Assembly: GCA_963082975.1 (NCBI GenBank)
Contig: OY720348.1
Location: 15,620,078 to 15,684,077 of the forward strand
Direction of reading: 5' to 3'
Source: Labia minor
Taxonomy: Eukaryota > Arthropoda > Insecta > Dermaptera > Spongiphoridae
Length of the DNA stretch: 64,000 nucleotides
How positions within the stretch are numbered: position 1 is the first letter of the stretch; each line of letters begins with the position of its first letter. Made by a program: the position numbers and the translations under genes. Below the pieces are notes generated by a model. That model worked only from the letters and a program-made list of their open reading frames with translations, ran no database searches and had not been told where the DNA came from. Shown here one piece after another: positions 53,903 to 64,000 of the stretch.

Positions 53903-55336
53903 AATGGATTGATTAATGGTAGGTAATGGAGTCGACAAACACTTCAACCGGATCATCGTCTTCACTCCCTGGAAAACAAAGACCAATATGAAATAATGTT
54001 TTCCTGGAATAATTCATATTGGAAATCTACTCACCTGTTTGATGGATCCGTAAAAGTGAAAGATTGCCATTAATATTGATCGATGATACATGAAAAACAA
54101 GAATAAAAGACATATCTATTAAGACTGAAAATAGATTAGAATAATATTAAAATATTTCTTAAAAAAATACTTACGGCGGGGTTTTCACCCCTTGCAATCG
54201 CCCGAAGGATGATGATGATTTGGAAGTCATTATGTTCTTCAATCTCTCTCTTGATTCTGGAATGGTGGACATCAAGTAAAACTAAAAAATTAAGAAAACA
54301 TTTCACTTAGTAATTTAATATACGCGTGTAGTATCTTTATAAATTCATCAATGTAAAAATATCTGGATTATTTTGAAATGATATTGTATTCATAATTCTA
54401 CTCACAGATGCGCTTATTCTTATTAGCTCCTTCCATCATTGCTTAGTGATCAGAGAGTATCATCATCCACGGGTACGCGAACATATCTGATAGTGATAGA
54501 TAAAACATATGGTGATATATTAAAAATTAATTAAAACCTTTTTTAAACTTAAAAAATAATACTTGAAGAAGATAATAGTGAAATAATGTTTTTAATAGGT
54601 CTTCTATTTTATTTTATCCTTTTATAGAAATTTCTATAATATACCATCATTAATTAATATTTCAAATTTAATTCAATGAATATTTATATTGAATAGTATT
54701 TAATAGAAATTGAGATATCTCTCTTAGGAATGGGATTGATTATACATTAATGGTGTAATTTAATGAAATTTTGGACAGTAAGAGTACATGTAGATAATAT
54801 TTTAAAATTTAAAATATTATTTCAAAATAAATTATTTAAATAGTAGAAAAAATAAATAAAATTCTTACCCATTTTTTATTTTCCTTTTTAGTAACCTTCA
54901 AATTAGGTAGATGAAATCTTATGCTCGCTCCATTCCATTCAATGTAGATCTAAAAACAAGGTATAGATTCATAATTAGTTTTGTGATTTCGAAATATTTA
55001 CTTGTATATATTATTTATTATATCCAGTGTATTCTTCTATATTGTAAGTTAGAAAAATCAAAGAATAATTAGTAAAAAACAAAGAAAGTTTTTTAGATTT
55101 ATTTTAACATTTTTGAAGAAGAATTACTTTCACAAAAATTTCAGTTCTAACAATAAAGGCCATTTAAAAATTATGTAATTTTAATTATTTTTAAACATAT
55201 TGATATTATTTCATGAAATATTATAGAAATAAAAATTCAACTCACCGATGAGATGCCTTGCAGTCGTTGTGAAGTGATGCGATGAACCTTTGAACTGCCC
55301 CAACAAACCACCAAACCAAGTTCTTCAAATGATGCT
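53903..55336 (-). CDS. Six-exon F-A series, copy 8, private exon F change
   Basis: Exon F keeps TGG but has 'gaacctttgaac', which changes Glu to Lys in the SEVHRI frame and is silent in the alternative frame (GAVQRFIASLHNDC). The other exons are as in copies 5-7. Confidence 0.36.
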
Positions 55337-55734
55337 CTTCAGACAATGAAAAGAAAAAGAAATAGAAAAAAAGATCATTAGTTAGAGTTGACTAGAATAG
55401 GAGAGAATAACGTCCCAAAAAAGAGGATATAAATTGTATTTCAATTGAAATATACATATAACCTACCGTGGAGGCTACTTCATTGCGCCCTGATGTCTTC
55501 CCTGTACAGTCTATCCTATGCCAGACCCAATTCTATGGCACGGATGGCCATCTAATAATATTGTCTATCTTCGTGCAAAACACTCTTCTTGCTAGAAAAG
55601 ATTGCAATCACGGAAACGGGAAAAAAAAACACTCCCGAACGCGCTTATTAGACACAGTATGGTCTATTTTCTGTTTTAACTACCGAAGAAATGCGTAATT
55701 TAGAAGAAGAAGGAAAAAAAAAGAAAAAGAAAAG

Positions 55735-56538
55735 CATAGATTAAGTGGGAAGCCGTTTGTGAGTATCTGTGAATCAGCTGAGAGTGACTTGGAGTTTTTG
55801 GATTACGATTGAACACCACATTCGTGGCAACCTGTAAAAAATGCCTACCTACCTACAATGGGGATTCATGGCGTCCTCCATAGTGGGAGGAACACTCATG
55901 AAAATGAGACTAACCTTAGCTCCAAGGTAGTCAATACATCCTGGCGGGCTAATCCCATTAAGGAACATTGTTGAACTACCTTCACGAATGCCTGTCCAAT
56001 TCCATAGAGCCACGTCCAAGCTACTTTCAGTGATACACATTACTTTACACAAACAAGGGAATCGTCATTAAAAAAAAAAAATGACGATTTGGGAAGCACA
56101 AAACACATGCAGATAAACAATCCCTTAACATTTTCTGGCACATACCCGTCTCCACCCACTATATACTAAATAGAAAATACTAAAAAGGTGTTCCCTTTAA
56201 TAGTTAGAAGCTTGCAAAAACCAAACACCTTTTTTCTATTCTATTCTAAAATATTAATAATTCATTAAATTTAATGTTTCTAGTTTCTATCTATATTTAT
56301 TGGCTACCACAAAGGTTTGGAAGCGATGACTCAGGAGGCATTTTCTTGAAGCATTCCTTTATCTGTAAATCCCTAACAACAAACGATTAAGCCAAAAAAA
56401 TAAATAATCACCCCCCATACGCAACCTATCAGGCTAACAATTCTAAATACCTTTAAAGGAATTGATGATTCAGTAGATTGTAGATTTGCCATCCTTATTC
56501 TTCTATCTTCCAATTATTTCTGTCTTCTAAGGTAGCAT
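55735..56538 (-). CDS. MANLQSTESS gene, copy 8
   Basis: The coding exons are unchanged from copy 1. A substitution at about 55781 (ctgTGgatc to ctgTGaatc, also in unit 7) falls in the exon 4 reading frame. Confidence 0.42.
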
Positions 56539-56909
56539 CTGAAAAACTCTAATCTAACTAACTAACTAACAATGTTAAATTTAAAAAATTAATAGAAATA
56601 TAGTATTTTTTATTGTAATATTTAAATTTTGTCAATATTTAATTAAAATCATTACTACCACTAGTGCCAGAATAATCAAAAAATATACGTTGAGTACTTA
56701 TTTTTGGTGAGCTGTATTTATAAAATATTTTGAAGAAACCAATATTATTTGAAGAGAATTGAATTTGCCATCAGGAAAAAGATGATACATGAAAATAAAA
56801 GAAAAACAAAAGACATATATAAGATTGAGTATTCAAAATATAATACATTTTTTTTATAACAAAAAGTACTAACCTCGGAGTTATAAATAGGTTGCCCACT
56901 CGTAGTAAG

Positions 56910-57608
56910 TCACTCGACGATATCGATCAACTCGTACTTCTCACCATCACCCTCCATATATAGTAGTGGTCCAAATTTGTTTCGTGAATCCATGTTCTTT
57001 CAGATGAACTAATAGAGAAATTGAAAATATTTAAATTATTAAATACACTTTTTTTTTATATTCAAATTAATAATTTAAAACATTAAATTAAATTTTAACC
57101 TTATATTCTAAACTATGCATGACGAATTAAATATAAAAAATAATAAAAAAAAAATTGTCTTGATCATAGCTCTTTTGTTATTTCATGAATAATTATATAA
57201 ATAAATTTCATTAATGAAAAAAAAAGCCATTTTTAATTTTTTTAATTTAAGGAATACTTTCATATTAAATATTAATTTTTATTTATTTTGATAAATGTAT
57301 TAATAGACAATTATCTACAGATATATCTATACTCTACTATATTTATTTAAATTTATTGTTAGAAACTAGAATAAAACAAATTCAGTCGAATGTCAATTTC
57401 TTTTTCTTTTTGTTAATTTATGAATATTTATATATCTATCGATACAACTTTTATTGATTTTCTACTTAAAAATTAATTGAATATGTAATTATAATTTTTA
57501 ATTATATTTTGTTGATATATCAACTTTACCTCTGATGAGATGTGATTGCTTTTTCTATATGTATCAGATATATTCTTCAGCCGACGACTTACATCAAACC
57601 ATAACAAG
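56910..57608 (-). CDS. ELIDIVE segment, copy 8, intact frame in a short-subtype unit
   Basis: Exon 2 (56996-56874) lacks the extra T, so the full C-terminus is restored relative to copies 4-7. Exon 1 (57608-57530) has the short-subtype Lys-Ser-Asn. This copy mixes states of both subtypes. Confidence 0.4.
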
Positions 57609-58174
57609 CTAAAAAAAAAAGGAACAATTATTTAAATACCTTAACTCGTATAATAATAACATCAATATAGTAATTTAAAAGCATAAATCAATTTTTTTCC
57701 AAATAAATATCAACTATAATTCTATATTTTCTTACTTTTAATCACTTTTAATAATAAGCACAATATCTAATCTAGCCCCTCTATGTGTGACTTATTAATT
57801 CTTATTTAATTTAGGTACTCTGTTCTTTATTAGAAACCTAATCAAATTGATTTCTTTTCAATAATAATATGAGAGATTGAATTTCAAGTGATTTATTTTT
57901 ATTATTTATTTTATAATGCATTTTCACTGATATTCAATAAATATTTTAATAAACTTGTCGATTTCTTAGAAAATAACGGATAGATATCAATATTAAAAAA
58001 ATAAATAAAATTATATTGAAAAAATAATGATTTTTCAAGAGTTTATAATTATTTTAGATAAATTCAATTGCAATGAAAAAAATAAAAGATAAAAAAAAAA
58101 TCACCCTGCACTTTTCTAGAATAAATTTTAATACAAATACAATAAATATATATATTCAATATATATTATTGAAG

Positions 58175-58212
<38 letters not shown>

Positions 58213-59753
58213 ATTATTTAGTATAAGAATATTTAGTTACACATAGGCAATTACGTTAGTATATATCAATTAAATATTAACTAATTCTCTTAGAATAGAG
58301 GATATGTTATAGAAAAAGTTCAAATTTATAGAACAAGATGATTTATGCTCCAATTTCATTACCAAATTTGGGCTTCTATTCTAATATATACAAATAAAAC
58401 AATTGAAAATTAAAAAAAATAATTATAGTAATTAATATCAGAGAATTAGATTTTAAACTAATCGAAATCTTTAATAATGTTTTTAATCAACAAATATTAT
58501 TTTTTATATTAATTATCTATTTCATCGAACTAGTATTAAAAATCTATTATTTGTAGTCTTATTTCGAAATTTAAATAAACGTTTTTCTTTTTAATATAAA
58601 TAAAATTGAATTTTATTTATAAATACCTTACTTTATTGTTCAGGAGGTCTGAATTGAATTTGATTTTTCTTATATATATATAATATTTTATTTTAATTCC
58701 ACCACAAGTATTCTTATTTTATATAGAGAGATAGTACTACTCCCAATTATCTAAACAATTTATAATTTAATGTTTTTTTATTTTATATCAAACCAGAAAC
58801 TATCATGATTTATGTAAATGCACCACCCCCATCCTTGGATATCAAGACTCACTATGAACAAGTCAGAACTCGTTCAATAATTTATATTAAATTAATAAAT
58901 AATAATTCTAGTATAATTCTCAGAATTTTTAAAATATATCAATATTTAGTTTCATTTCCGACAATTAACCAAATATCCTTTCTTTTATTCTAATAGTTCA
59001 CATTTGAATTGATTTAATAAAGTGATACCAGATAATTTCATGACAAGAAAAAATAAAAAACATTGAAATTGAATTGAAATTGTAACTAAAATATTTATCG
59101 CCTTTAAATTAATATATAATAAATAAATATCACCAATTTAAACTATTTTTATTTTTAAGTAATATCGGATAAATATTATATAGATTGGAATCAATTTCTA
59201 AAAGATTGTTATTCTCTGAATAGAAATTTCATATGAATTCTTCAATCTTAAATATTATGATTAATATTATTTATCTTCTTCACCCAACTACAATATATTA
59301 TATGTATCCTATTTCGAATTTAAAAAATAAACGTTATATATTCTCTTAATATTACTATAAATAAAATTTAATTTTGATTATCTGTCTAGAGGAAATCAAT
59401 CAATACATTCTTTATAAAATTCTTTCTGTATGTAGATAGCATTATAAGAGAGAATTTTAGTAATTTTTTTAAATTTTGTATTTTCAGTGTCGGGGATGGA
59501 TGTCTAACTAAAAGGGGCTCCAACTTTTTAAAATCTCCAATTCATAAATATAGTTCATTACCATCCAGTACGTATTTTAAACTCTAATTCAAATATTCTA
59601 TTGAATTTAAAAATATACTATTTGTAAATAAAATACTTATTGCCTTGTCTTTTATTTACAAATTTGTAATTCATACTAATCCTTTCAAATAAATGCCACC
59701 AATCAAAATTGGCTTATTTAACATTTTGAAAGTAATATCGGGCTTAAATTGTA
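57451..59753. repeat. Array unit 9, truncated at the array boundary
   Basis: Only the first 2303 bp are present. The match stops inside the stretch that reads 'ttaaattgtatagaatcg' in other units. This copy alone has a 7-bp loss near 58646 (caggaggtctg for caggagaattctgtctg). It keeps the + strand coding segment and the first - strand exon, and lacks the - strand exon islands that follow in complete units. Confidence 0.95.
59390..59587 (+). CDS. Same + strand coding segment, unit 9, last before the array boundary
   Basis: The segment is complete, with its stop at 59585, only 166 bp before the array ends. Array truncation therefore spares this + strand segment while removing the - strand exon islands of the unit. 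Confidence 0.42.
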   Translation, partial: RKSINTFFIKFFLYVDSIIRENFSNFFKFCIFSVGDGCLTKRGSNFLKSPIHKYSSLPSSTYFKL

Positions 59754-60407
59754 GTACCGGGACTTCGAGCCTCGGCTCGGTACTTAGGTTAAAAAAAATG
59801 TTTCATTATTTTTGGGTTTGACTGGTAATATTAATACCTGGGACACCGAGCTGATATCCAATTCTTTAATTATTTATTACAATTATTAAATGTTGTATCA
59901 TTGCACGTATCTGTTTAAAATGAATGGAATTATATTGTAAATATTATTGTAAATATATTGTAAACGATTTATTGTTGCCCAAAGAAAGGGCAGATGTAGA
60001 TCTTAATAGGAAAATAAAAAAAAAAAAAATCTGATTAAAATGAATTCAACCTGGATCCTCAGTGGCGCAACCAGGGGGGGGGGGTTTGGGGGGTTATCCC
60101 CCCCCCAGGAGAGAAAAATATAAATTGCTGTATATTATGTAATATATTATAAATAGAAAAGTAAAAACATAATCCTTCTTTTTATTTGAAATAAAAATAA
60201 TTCTTAAATAATTCTTAGTGTATAATACGATTATTTTATTTTAAAAAAATTTTAACAAAAATAAAACTTGCTTATTTTTTCGTACAGAATTAATTATAAG
60301 AAATAAAAAATTATTTTATTATTTCTCCTAAATCATAAAAAACAAAAGACTCAATATAAGATTACTAGATGATTGTGAGATTTTCCAATTTGACTATTAT
60401 TTAAATA
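59754..60407. other. Boundary segment between the array and the second Helitron
   Basis: It starts with a GC-rich inverted repeat: GTACCG (59754-59759) pairs with CGGTAC (59778-59783), and CGAGC pairs with GCTCG inside it. An AT-rich stretch follows, ending 'aaaggGCAGATG...aataggaaaat' and an A-run at 60016-60029, which resembles the 3' end of a LINE. Then come 'cagtggcgcaaccagg' and a G/C-rich palindrome. No coding region is supported. Confidence 0.45.
60060..60110. other. G-run/C-run palindrome beginning cagtggcgcaacc
   Basis: It has eleven G (60074-60084), six G (60088-60093) and nine C (60098-60106) within 33 bp. It can form a hairpin or a G-quadruplex. The leading 'cagtggcgcaaccagg' resembles the terminal inverted repeats of some DNA transposons, but no matching second end was seen. 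Confidence 0.5.
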
Positions 60408-60603
60408 CTAACTGCTCCGAGCGCCTCCCCCTGTACCCCCGAGTGATACATAGTATTTGGTTGAAAGTCTGTATGTAAAAGGTTTTCATCCATTTTGTTT
60501 CAATCAGTATAAGTAGATAAGACATATTTGTTTTCTTGGAAAATATATTTTAATTTAATCACACAGTAAATTAATTATATATTATTATTGTATATGTTAT
60601 ATT

Positions 60604-60830
60604 TATCTAACTCTGTGTCTATACAGTTTTCGAAAGTTCTTAGCCGCAGCATCCACTTTTCTCTAAGAGTCCCTATCCTGAGCTACAACCAAATCCTACC
60701 CTGTCCCATCTCTCCCATGTCCCTTCCTTCATTGTCCACCCACCTTGGTCTTTGGTCTTCCACCGGATGTTTCCCAATATTTGTGGCTCTTTATTTTACA
60801 TATATATGTATAAAACATGATAACGATTAA
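60604..60830 (-). pseudogene. LINE reverse-transcriptase tail inside the second Helitron
   Basis: On the - strand, 'ctcaggatagggac' and 'gcggctaagaacttt' match the end of the reverse-transcriptase fragment at 24925-24980, and the junction to the Helitron end is the same. Only the last part is present and it has stops, so it is not functional. Confidence 0.7.
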
Positions 60831-60951
60831 AACGAATGTTTAATAATAATGACGAAGTAAACGCCTATTATAATAATAGCAGACCCGGAAAAGCTTCGCT
60901 TTTGCATGTGTGTCTGTATACATATCTACGTATATGATAACTGAACACTTA

Positions 60952-61128
60952 ATAATAATAATAATAATAATAATGTATTAAATGAATATAATTGAAATTT
61001 TAGTTTTAATTGCACTTTTTTTGGTTTTTATTTTTATTTATTTTTATTGGAATTATTACAAATAATAATAATAATAATAATATACCGTTTAATACGTGAA
61101 AATAATAATAATAATAATAATAATAATT
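60952..61128. repeat. (ATT)n tracts and a duplicated AT-rich block inside the second Helitron
   Basis: Three AAT/ATT runs (about 60952-60974, 61060-61081 and 61101-61128) are each followed by similar 'tattaaat.aatataattgaaatttta' sequence, so a segment of about 130 bp was duplicated. Confidence 0.75.
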
Positions 61129-61717
61129 TATTAAATTAATATAATTGAAATTTTATTTTTTATTATTACATTTTTATTTTTATTTTTTACCGACCGACGA
61201 TAGTAAGGGAGGTATTGTTTTGACACCAAATTGCACATGTGGAGATTTTTACATATCTCCACGAATATTTCTAAATTTAAAATTATATGACGTCACCCAG
61301 CCATTCATGACGTCACAGCCTGGTCTTACATATATATTACAAATAAAATAAAATTAAAAATATTTATGTTATGTCCATATCTGTTTTTTTATTACATTAA
61401 TAGATATATTAAAATTATTTGAAATTGTTTCTGTAGCTGGAAATTAATTTACTTCAAACCGTCGGTCGGTTCGGACCTGGCCACAGGTCAACTTATTTTG
61501 TTAATAATTTATTTTTATTTTTTATTTTTTTTGTTAATAATTATTACATTTTTATTTGTTCGAAAATTATTTCTACTTTATTAATTGTTAATAGTTATAT
61601 TACATTTTAATTAACAGTTTTCGGAATAAGTATATTCTCTTATTTTATAGAGATTTTTATTGTTTGTCTCAAAAGAGAGTCTACCTACAATATTACATTA
61701 CCATTGTATGATTCAAA

Positions 61718-61836
61718 ATAAAATTCAAAATATTTAATAGTACATGACATGATCTTAGTATTAATTTATTTTCATTATATTAGATTGATTAATAAAATTC
61801 AAAATATTTAATAGGACATGACATGATCTTAGTATT
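61718..61836. repeat. 45-bp direct repeat, two copies 74 bp apart
   Basis: Copies at 61718-61762 and 61792-61836 differ at one base (aatagT/Gacatgac). There is no coding content. Confidence 0.85.
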
Positions 61837-62220
61837 TTTCCCTTCCCAGAATATTTGCTAATATTACATGTTGGAGTTCCAATTACCTGCATATTTAATG
61901 GCAATTTCAATGCTGAATATACTTTTAAACAAAAAATTAAAAAAATTTGAAGAAAGTAAATGGAATTATTATAATTAATAAATCTATATATAAATTTAAT
62001 AAATATTCAAACAATAATTGAAACAATATAAATAAAACGATTCAATATTTTACTTACATTGTGATTTATATTTCTACTATTTTTATTACAACTGTTATTA
62101 TGGGTATGTTATTTTTGACAGTTTAAAAAAAATTAAAAATATTTGAATGTTTAAGTTTTTATGTAGCGCCATCTGTCGATAGTTTTGTGACTCTACAGAC
62201 TGTTACCAAAATATTACTAA

Positions 62221-62313
62221 TTAAATTAATTTTGGGTAAATTAATTTTGGATAAATTAATTTTGGATAAATTAATTTTGGATAAATTAATTTTGGATAAA
62301 TTAATTTTGGATT
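62221..62313. repeat. 15-bp minisatellite, about six copies
   Basis: The unit ttaattttggataaa repeats near the 5' end of the second Helitron (read on its - strand). Because the unit is a multiple of three, it creates a spurious open frame of repeated KLILD. Confidence 0.9.
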
Positions 62314-62529
62314 TAACTACACTAAAACCTTCCCTGGGATGCCCACAACAATCCCTGAAAGTTTCACCTTAATCGGACGGGTAGTTTTTGAGTATTTGAC
62401 AGACACACAGACACACAGACATTGCTTTTTATATATATAGATAAAATAAATAAAAATATTACTCAAATTCTAAATATTTTTTATTAATAATACATTAATT
62501 GCTAATTTCATAAAAATTATGAAGCGAAG

Positions 62530-62695
62530 ACTAATTTTTTTCAAAATGGAAAAGGGTAAAAATCCCTAAAGGAAAAAATCCATAAAACCGAAAATCCCCA
62601 AAAGCCCATATTCATTTTTACCTAAACTTAATAATAAAGGAGTTATTTATAAAAAAACTATTTTAAGATTTCGAAAGCTTTTCGTCCGCCCGTAG
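62530..62695. repeat. Degenerate 'aaaatccctaaa' minisatellite, left part
   Basis: Irregular repeats such as 'taaaaatccctaaagg', 'aaaaaatccataaaacc' and 'gaaaatccccaaaag' occur here. The same motif resumes at 63425-63560 beyond the LINE, so the LINE landed inside it. Confidence 0.5.
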
Positions 62696-63413
62696 TTTTT
62701 TTTTTTTTTTTTTTTTATTTAACTTCAAAAAATACACTAATTCCACATCCGCCTTATTTGAGGCAATAGAAGAACATTTACAGGTTAAAACTCAATATAT
62801 ACATAAAATATATACAATAAGTAATAGAGGAGTATTATGAGGGGAGGATCAAGAAAGAAAGATGATAATGGGAGGGGGATAAGACTAGACAGGATTAAGA
62901 AAGGAAAATAGGTGTTGAGGATATTATGAGGACAAGTAGAGAAGATGGAGCGATTCACTTGAATCAATCCGTCGGCCCATTAGTCAAAGGAGAATTGAGT
63001 CTGTCGTGTATCAAGTCGTTAGGTCTAAGTCTTTTTAGTCTTCTGGTTAGTCCCTGTGTGTGAGTAAGTTGTCTCGCTTTGTCGTTAACATGGTTTTGAA
63101 GTCTGTTGAGGTAGCGTATGCTGTTTAACTGCACCTCCTCCGCCACAGTTCTAACATTGAGATCTCCATGGATTATCTTATTAGATATGTACCATGGAGC
63201 GTTGACCATTGCCCTCAGTGTCTTGTTTTGGAATTTCTTTATTATGGACATATTAGTATTGCTCGTTGTTCCCCATAATTGAATACCATATGTCCATATT
63301 GGTTTGATCAGCATATTGTATACCAATAGTTTGTTGTCTAAAGTCATTTTAGATTTGCGTCCTATCAGCCAATATAGTTTATGTAGTTTTAATTGTAGTG
63401 GCAGCATATTTTG
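62696..63413 (-). mobile_element. 5'-truncated jockey-type LINE with poly(A) tail
   Basis: The poly(T) at 62696-62716 is the poly(A) tail on the - strand. The element comprises an approximately 250-bp 3' UTR and the C-terminal part of the reverse-transcriptase ORF, and stops abruptly near 63413, as expected for incomplete target-primed reverse transcription. The flanks are degenerate 'aaaatccctaaa' repeats on both sides. I could not identify a convincing target-site duplication. Confidence 0.85.
62964..63407 (-). CDS. C-terminal fragment of a jockey-clade reverse transcriptase (147 codons, open)
   Basis: This protein fragment contains LIGRKSKMTLDNKLLVYNML, KPIWTYGIQLWG, FQNKTLRAMVNAPWY and RRLKRLRPNDL in the order typical of the region after the reverse-transcriptase domain in jockey-family elements of insects. 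Full jockey ORF2 is several times longer, so the catalytic YADD region and endonuclease are missing. The frame is fully open to its natural stop at 62964, which suggests a fairly recent insertion. It cannot be active alone. Confidence 0.85.
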   Translation of the reverse strand: MLPLQLKLHKLYWLIGRKSKMTLDNKLLVYNMLIKPIWTYGIQLWGTTSNTNMSIIKKFQNKTLRAMVNAPWYISNKIIHGDLNVRTVAEEVQLNSIRYLNRLQNHVNDKARQLTHTQGLTRRLKRLRPNDLIHDRLNSPLTNGPTD

Positions 63414-63448
63414 AAAGAGAAATCATGTCCCTAAGAAAAAATCCTTAA

Positions 63449-63499
63449 ATGCCAAAAGTTTTGAAGCTCTATAATGATATAGATAATCCACTCACCACC
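63449..63499. repeat. 51-bp direct repeat, copy 1
   Basis: It matches 63936-63986 with two mismatches, 487 bp apart. The shared core is 'agttttgaagctctataatg'. It may mark a tandem unit of about 487 bp that continues past the window edge. Confidence 0.85.
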
Positions 63500-63935
63500 C
63501 CTAAAAGAATAAATCCCTAAATAAAAATATCGCTGACTGAAAAAATCACTAAAAACAAATTTTTTCATTTTTGTATTAATTTTAATTGTGTCTCAGAAAA
63601 TTAAATCACAAGGTGAGCATGAAACCGGGTTGCCTGAGACACGACCTCCCAAGGAGATAATCGGGCCGAAAGTAGGGAAAAATAGGTCCAAAAATACATA
63701 CATAGGGCCCACACACGTGATTTTTCCAAAAAAATAGGGGTGTCAAATTCGTATGTAATTTGAGTAAATTCCCTTTATTAGCATACGTTTTAATAGCTTA
63801 ATGATTCCAAATACAAAATACACCATTTGCACCGTATATTTCACCAGGGAATATATAACGCAATTTGTGAAATTTACTATCATCAGAGGTTGTCTTTTTC
63901 ATTTTGCTCAATGCACTTATAGAAACATCAAATCA

Positions 63936-63986
63936 ATGCCAGAAGTTTTGAAGCTCTATAATGATATAGATAATCCACTCAACACC
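63936..63986. repeat. 51-bp direct repeat, copy 2
   Basis: This is the partner of 63449-63499. The sequence between them (63500-63935) has average base composition for the flank, with no gene I can support. Confidence 0.85.
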
Positions 63987-64000
63987 ACTCATTTACGAAC

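Larger units (their letters stand above)
50765..57450. repeat. Array unit 8 (short subtype with some long-subtype states)
   Basis: This unit is 6686 bp. It is short subtype by structure but has the uninterrupted 'ctcgtactt' near 56931 as in units 1-3, where units 4-7 have an extra T. It also has private substitutions such as 'gaacctttgaac' near 55287 and 'cattatcatcc' near 52875. The AT-rich 50995-52100 and 52906-53902 hold no gene I can support. Confidence 0.95.
1..59753. repeat. Long-unit tandem array, about 6.7-6.84 kb per unit, eight full units plus a partial ninth
   Basis: The same landmarks recur in the same order and orientation throughout. For example, the stretch encoding MIYVNAPPPSLDIK begins at 1467, 8301, 15140, 31845, 38531, 45227, 52123 and 58805, and a broken copy lies at about 21870. 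Taking the motif ttattgattttctac as the phase point, units start at 1, 6836, 13674, 20509, 30492, 37177, 43867, 50765 and 57451. Divergence between copies looks like a few percent at most, mainly homopolymer and (TA)n length changes plus scattered substitutions. The left end is open. The right end is a sharp break at 59753. The unit is far longer than a classical satellite monomer and contains spliceable exons on both strands, so it is better described as a tandemly amplified gene-bearing segment than as satellite DNA. Confidence 0.97.
60408..62441 (-). mobile_element. Second Helitron, inverted, same family as the one in unit 4
   Basis: On the - strand it starts TCTATATATATAAAAAG at 62441 (preceded by A), followed by GTCTGTGT repeats and a motif containing 'ccgattaaggtgaaac'. 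It ends near 60408 with GAGCAGTTAG followed by T. The last 600 bases align with the first Helitron: 'actgattgaaacaaaatgg', 'atgaaaacctttta' and 'gggtacaggggg' occur in both. The terminal tetranucleotide is TTAG instead of CTAG, and the 3' hairpin is partly deleted. It carries no helicase frame. Its interior has (ATT)n tracts and short duplications. Confidence 0.75.

Noticed and set aside
1..59753. CRISPR array, rRNA or tRNA cluster, or classical centromeric satellite as an explanation of the repeat
   Set aside because: The unit is about 6.7 kb with no short spacer structure, no recognisable rRNA or tRNA sequence, and spliceable exons. A non-genic long satellite is not formally excluded.
1..59753. 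Integrated viral genome repeats
   Set aside because: No capsid, polymerase or other viral motif was recognisable in any frame, and the exons use host-type introns.
60588..60830. + strand 80-codon open frame
   Set aside because: It is the antisense of the LINE tail in the inverted Helitron.
61145..61351. + strand 68-codon open frame MKFYFLLLHFYFYF...
   Set aside because: It is AT-rich, low complexity, with no splice or homology support, and lies inside the second Helitron.
62187..62372. + strand open frame with repeated KLILD
   Set aside because: It is produced by a 15-bp minisatellite, not a gene.
62785..62967. - strand 60-codon open frame downstream of the jockey ORF
   Set aside because: It lies in the LINE 3' UTR. 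The real reverse-transcriptase frame ends at 62964.

Overview
The window is AT-rich eukaryotic DNA from an animal, most likely an insect. The evidence is indirect: a jockey-type LINE ending in poly(A), Helitron transposons with a captured reverse-transcriptase tail, consensus GT..AG splice sites, and no operons, ribosome binding sites or rRNA/tRNA genes. I could not name the species.

Positions 1-59753 are one head-to-tail tandem array of a very long unit (about 6.69 or 6.84 kb). Eight units are complete and a ninth is cut off at 59753; the left edge of the array lies outside the window. Units 1-3 are the long subtype (6835-6838 bp). Units 5-9 are a short subtype that lacks about 120 bp of A/T-rich sequence. 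Unit 4 starts as the long subtype, changes to the short one, and carries a 3.3-kb Helitron. A placeholder of exactly 200 N sits in unit 7, so the true copy number is unknown.

Each unit holds short, phase-compatible, GC-richer exons that ordinary ORF calling misses. In unit 1 (+ strand) there is a two-exon terminal coding segment at 2070-2267. On the - strand, read from high to low coordinates, are (i) a two-exon C-terminal segment at 6993-6296, (ii) a four-exon gene starting MANLQSTESSIPLK at 5867 and running to about 5110, and (iii) a series of six exons, F to A, at 4709-3277 with strong splice sites but an unresolved frame. The + segment and the - exon series converge on a spacer with a (TA)n tract. 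None of the predicted proteins is recognised. The best evidence for coding is phase matching at every junction and two in-frame 3-bp indels in unit 2. Some copies of the - strand exons carry a frameshift or a nonsense change, so the array probably mixes intact and decaying copies.

Beyond the array (59754-64000) is a transposon-rich flank: a possible LINE 3' tail, a G-rich TIR-like end, a second Helitron in inverted orientation (60408-62441) of the same family as the one in unit 4, and a 5'-truncated jockey LINE (62696-63413) lying between runs of a degenerate 'aaaatccctaaa' motif. Both Helitrons carry the same degenerate LINE reverse-transcriptase tail at their 3' ends, so the capture came before their spread.
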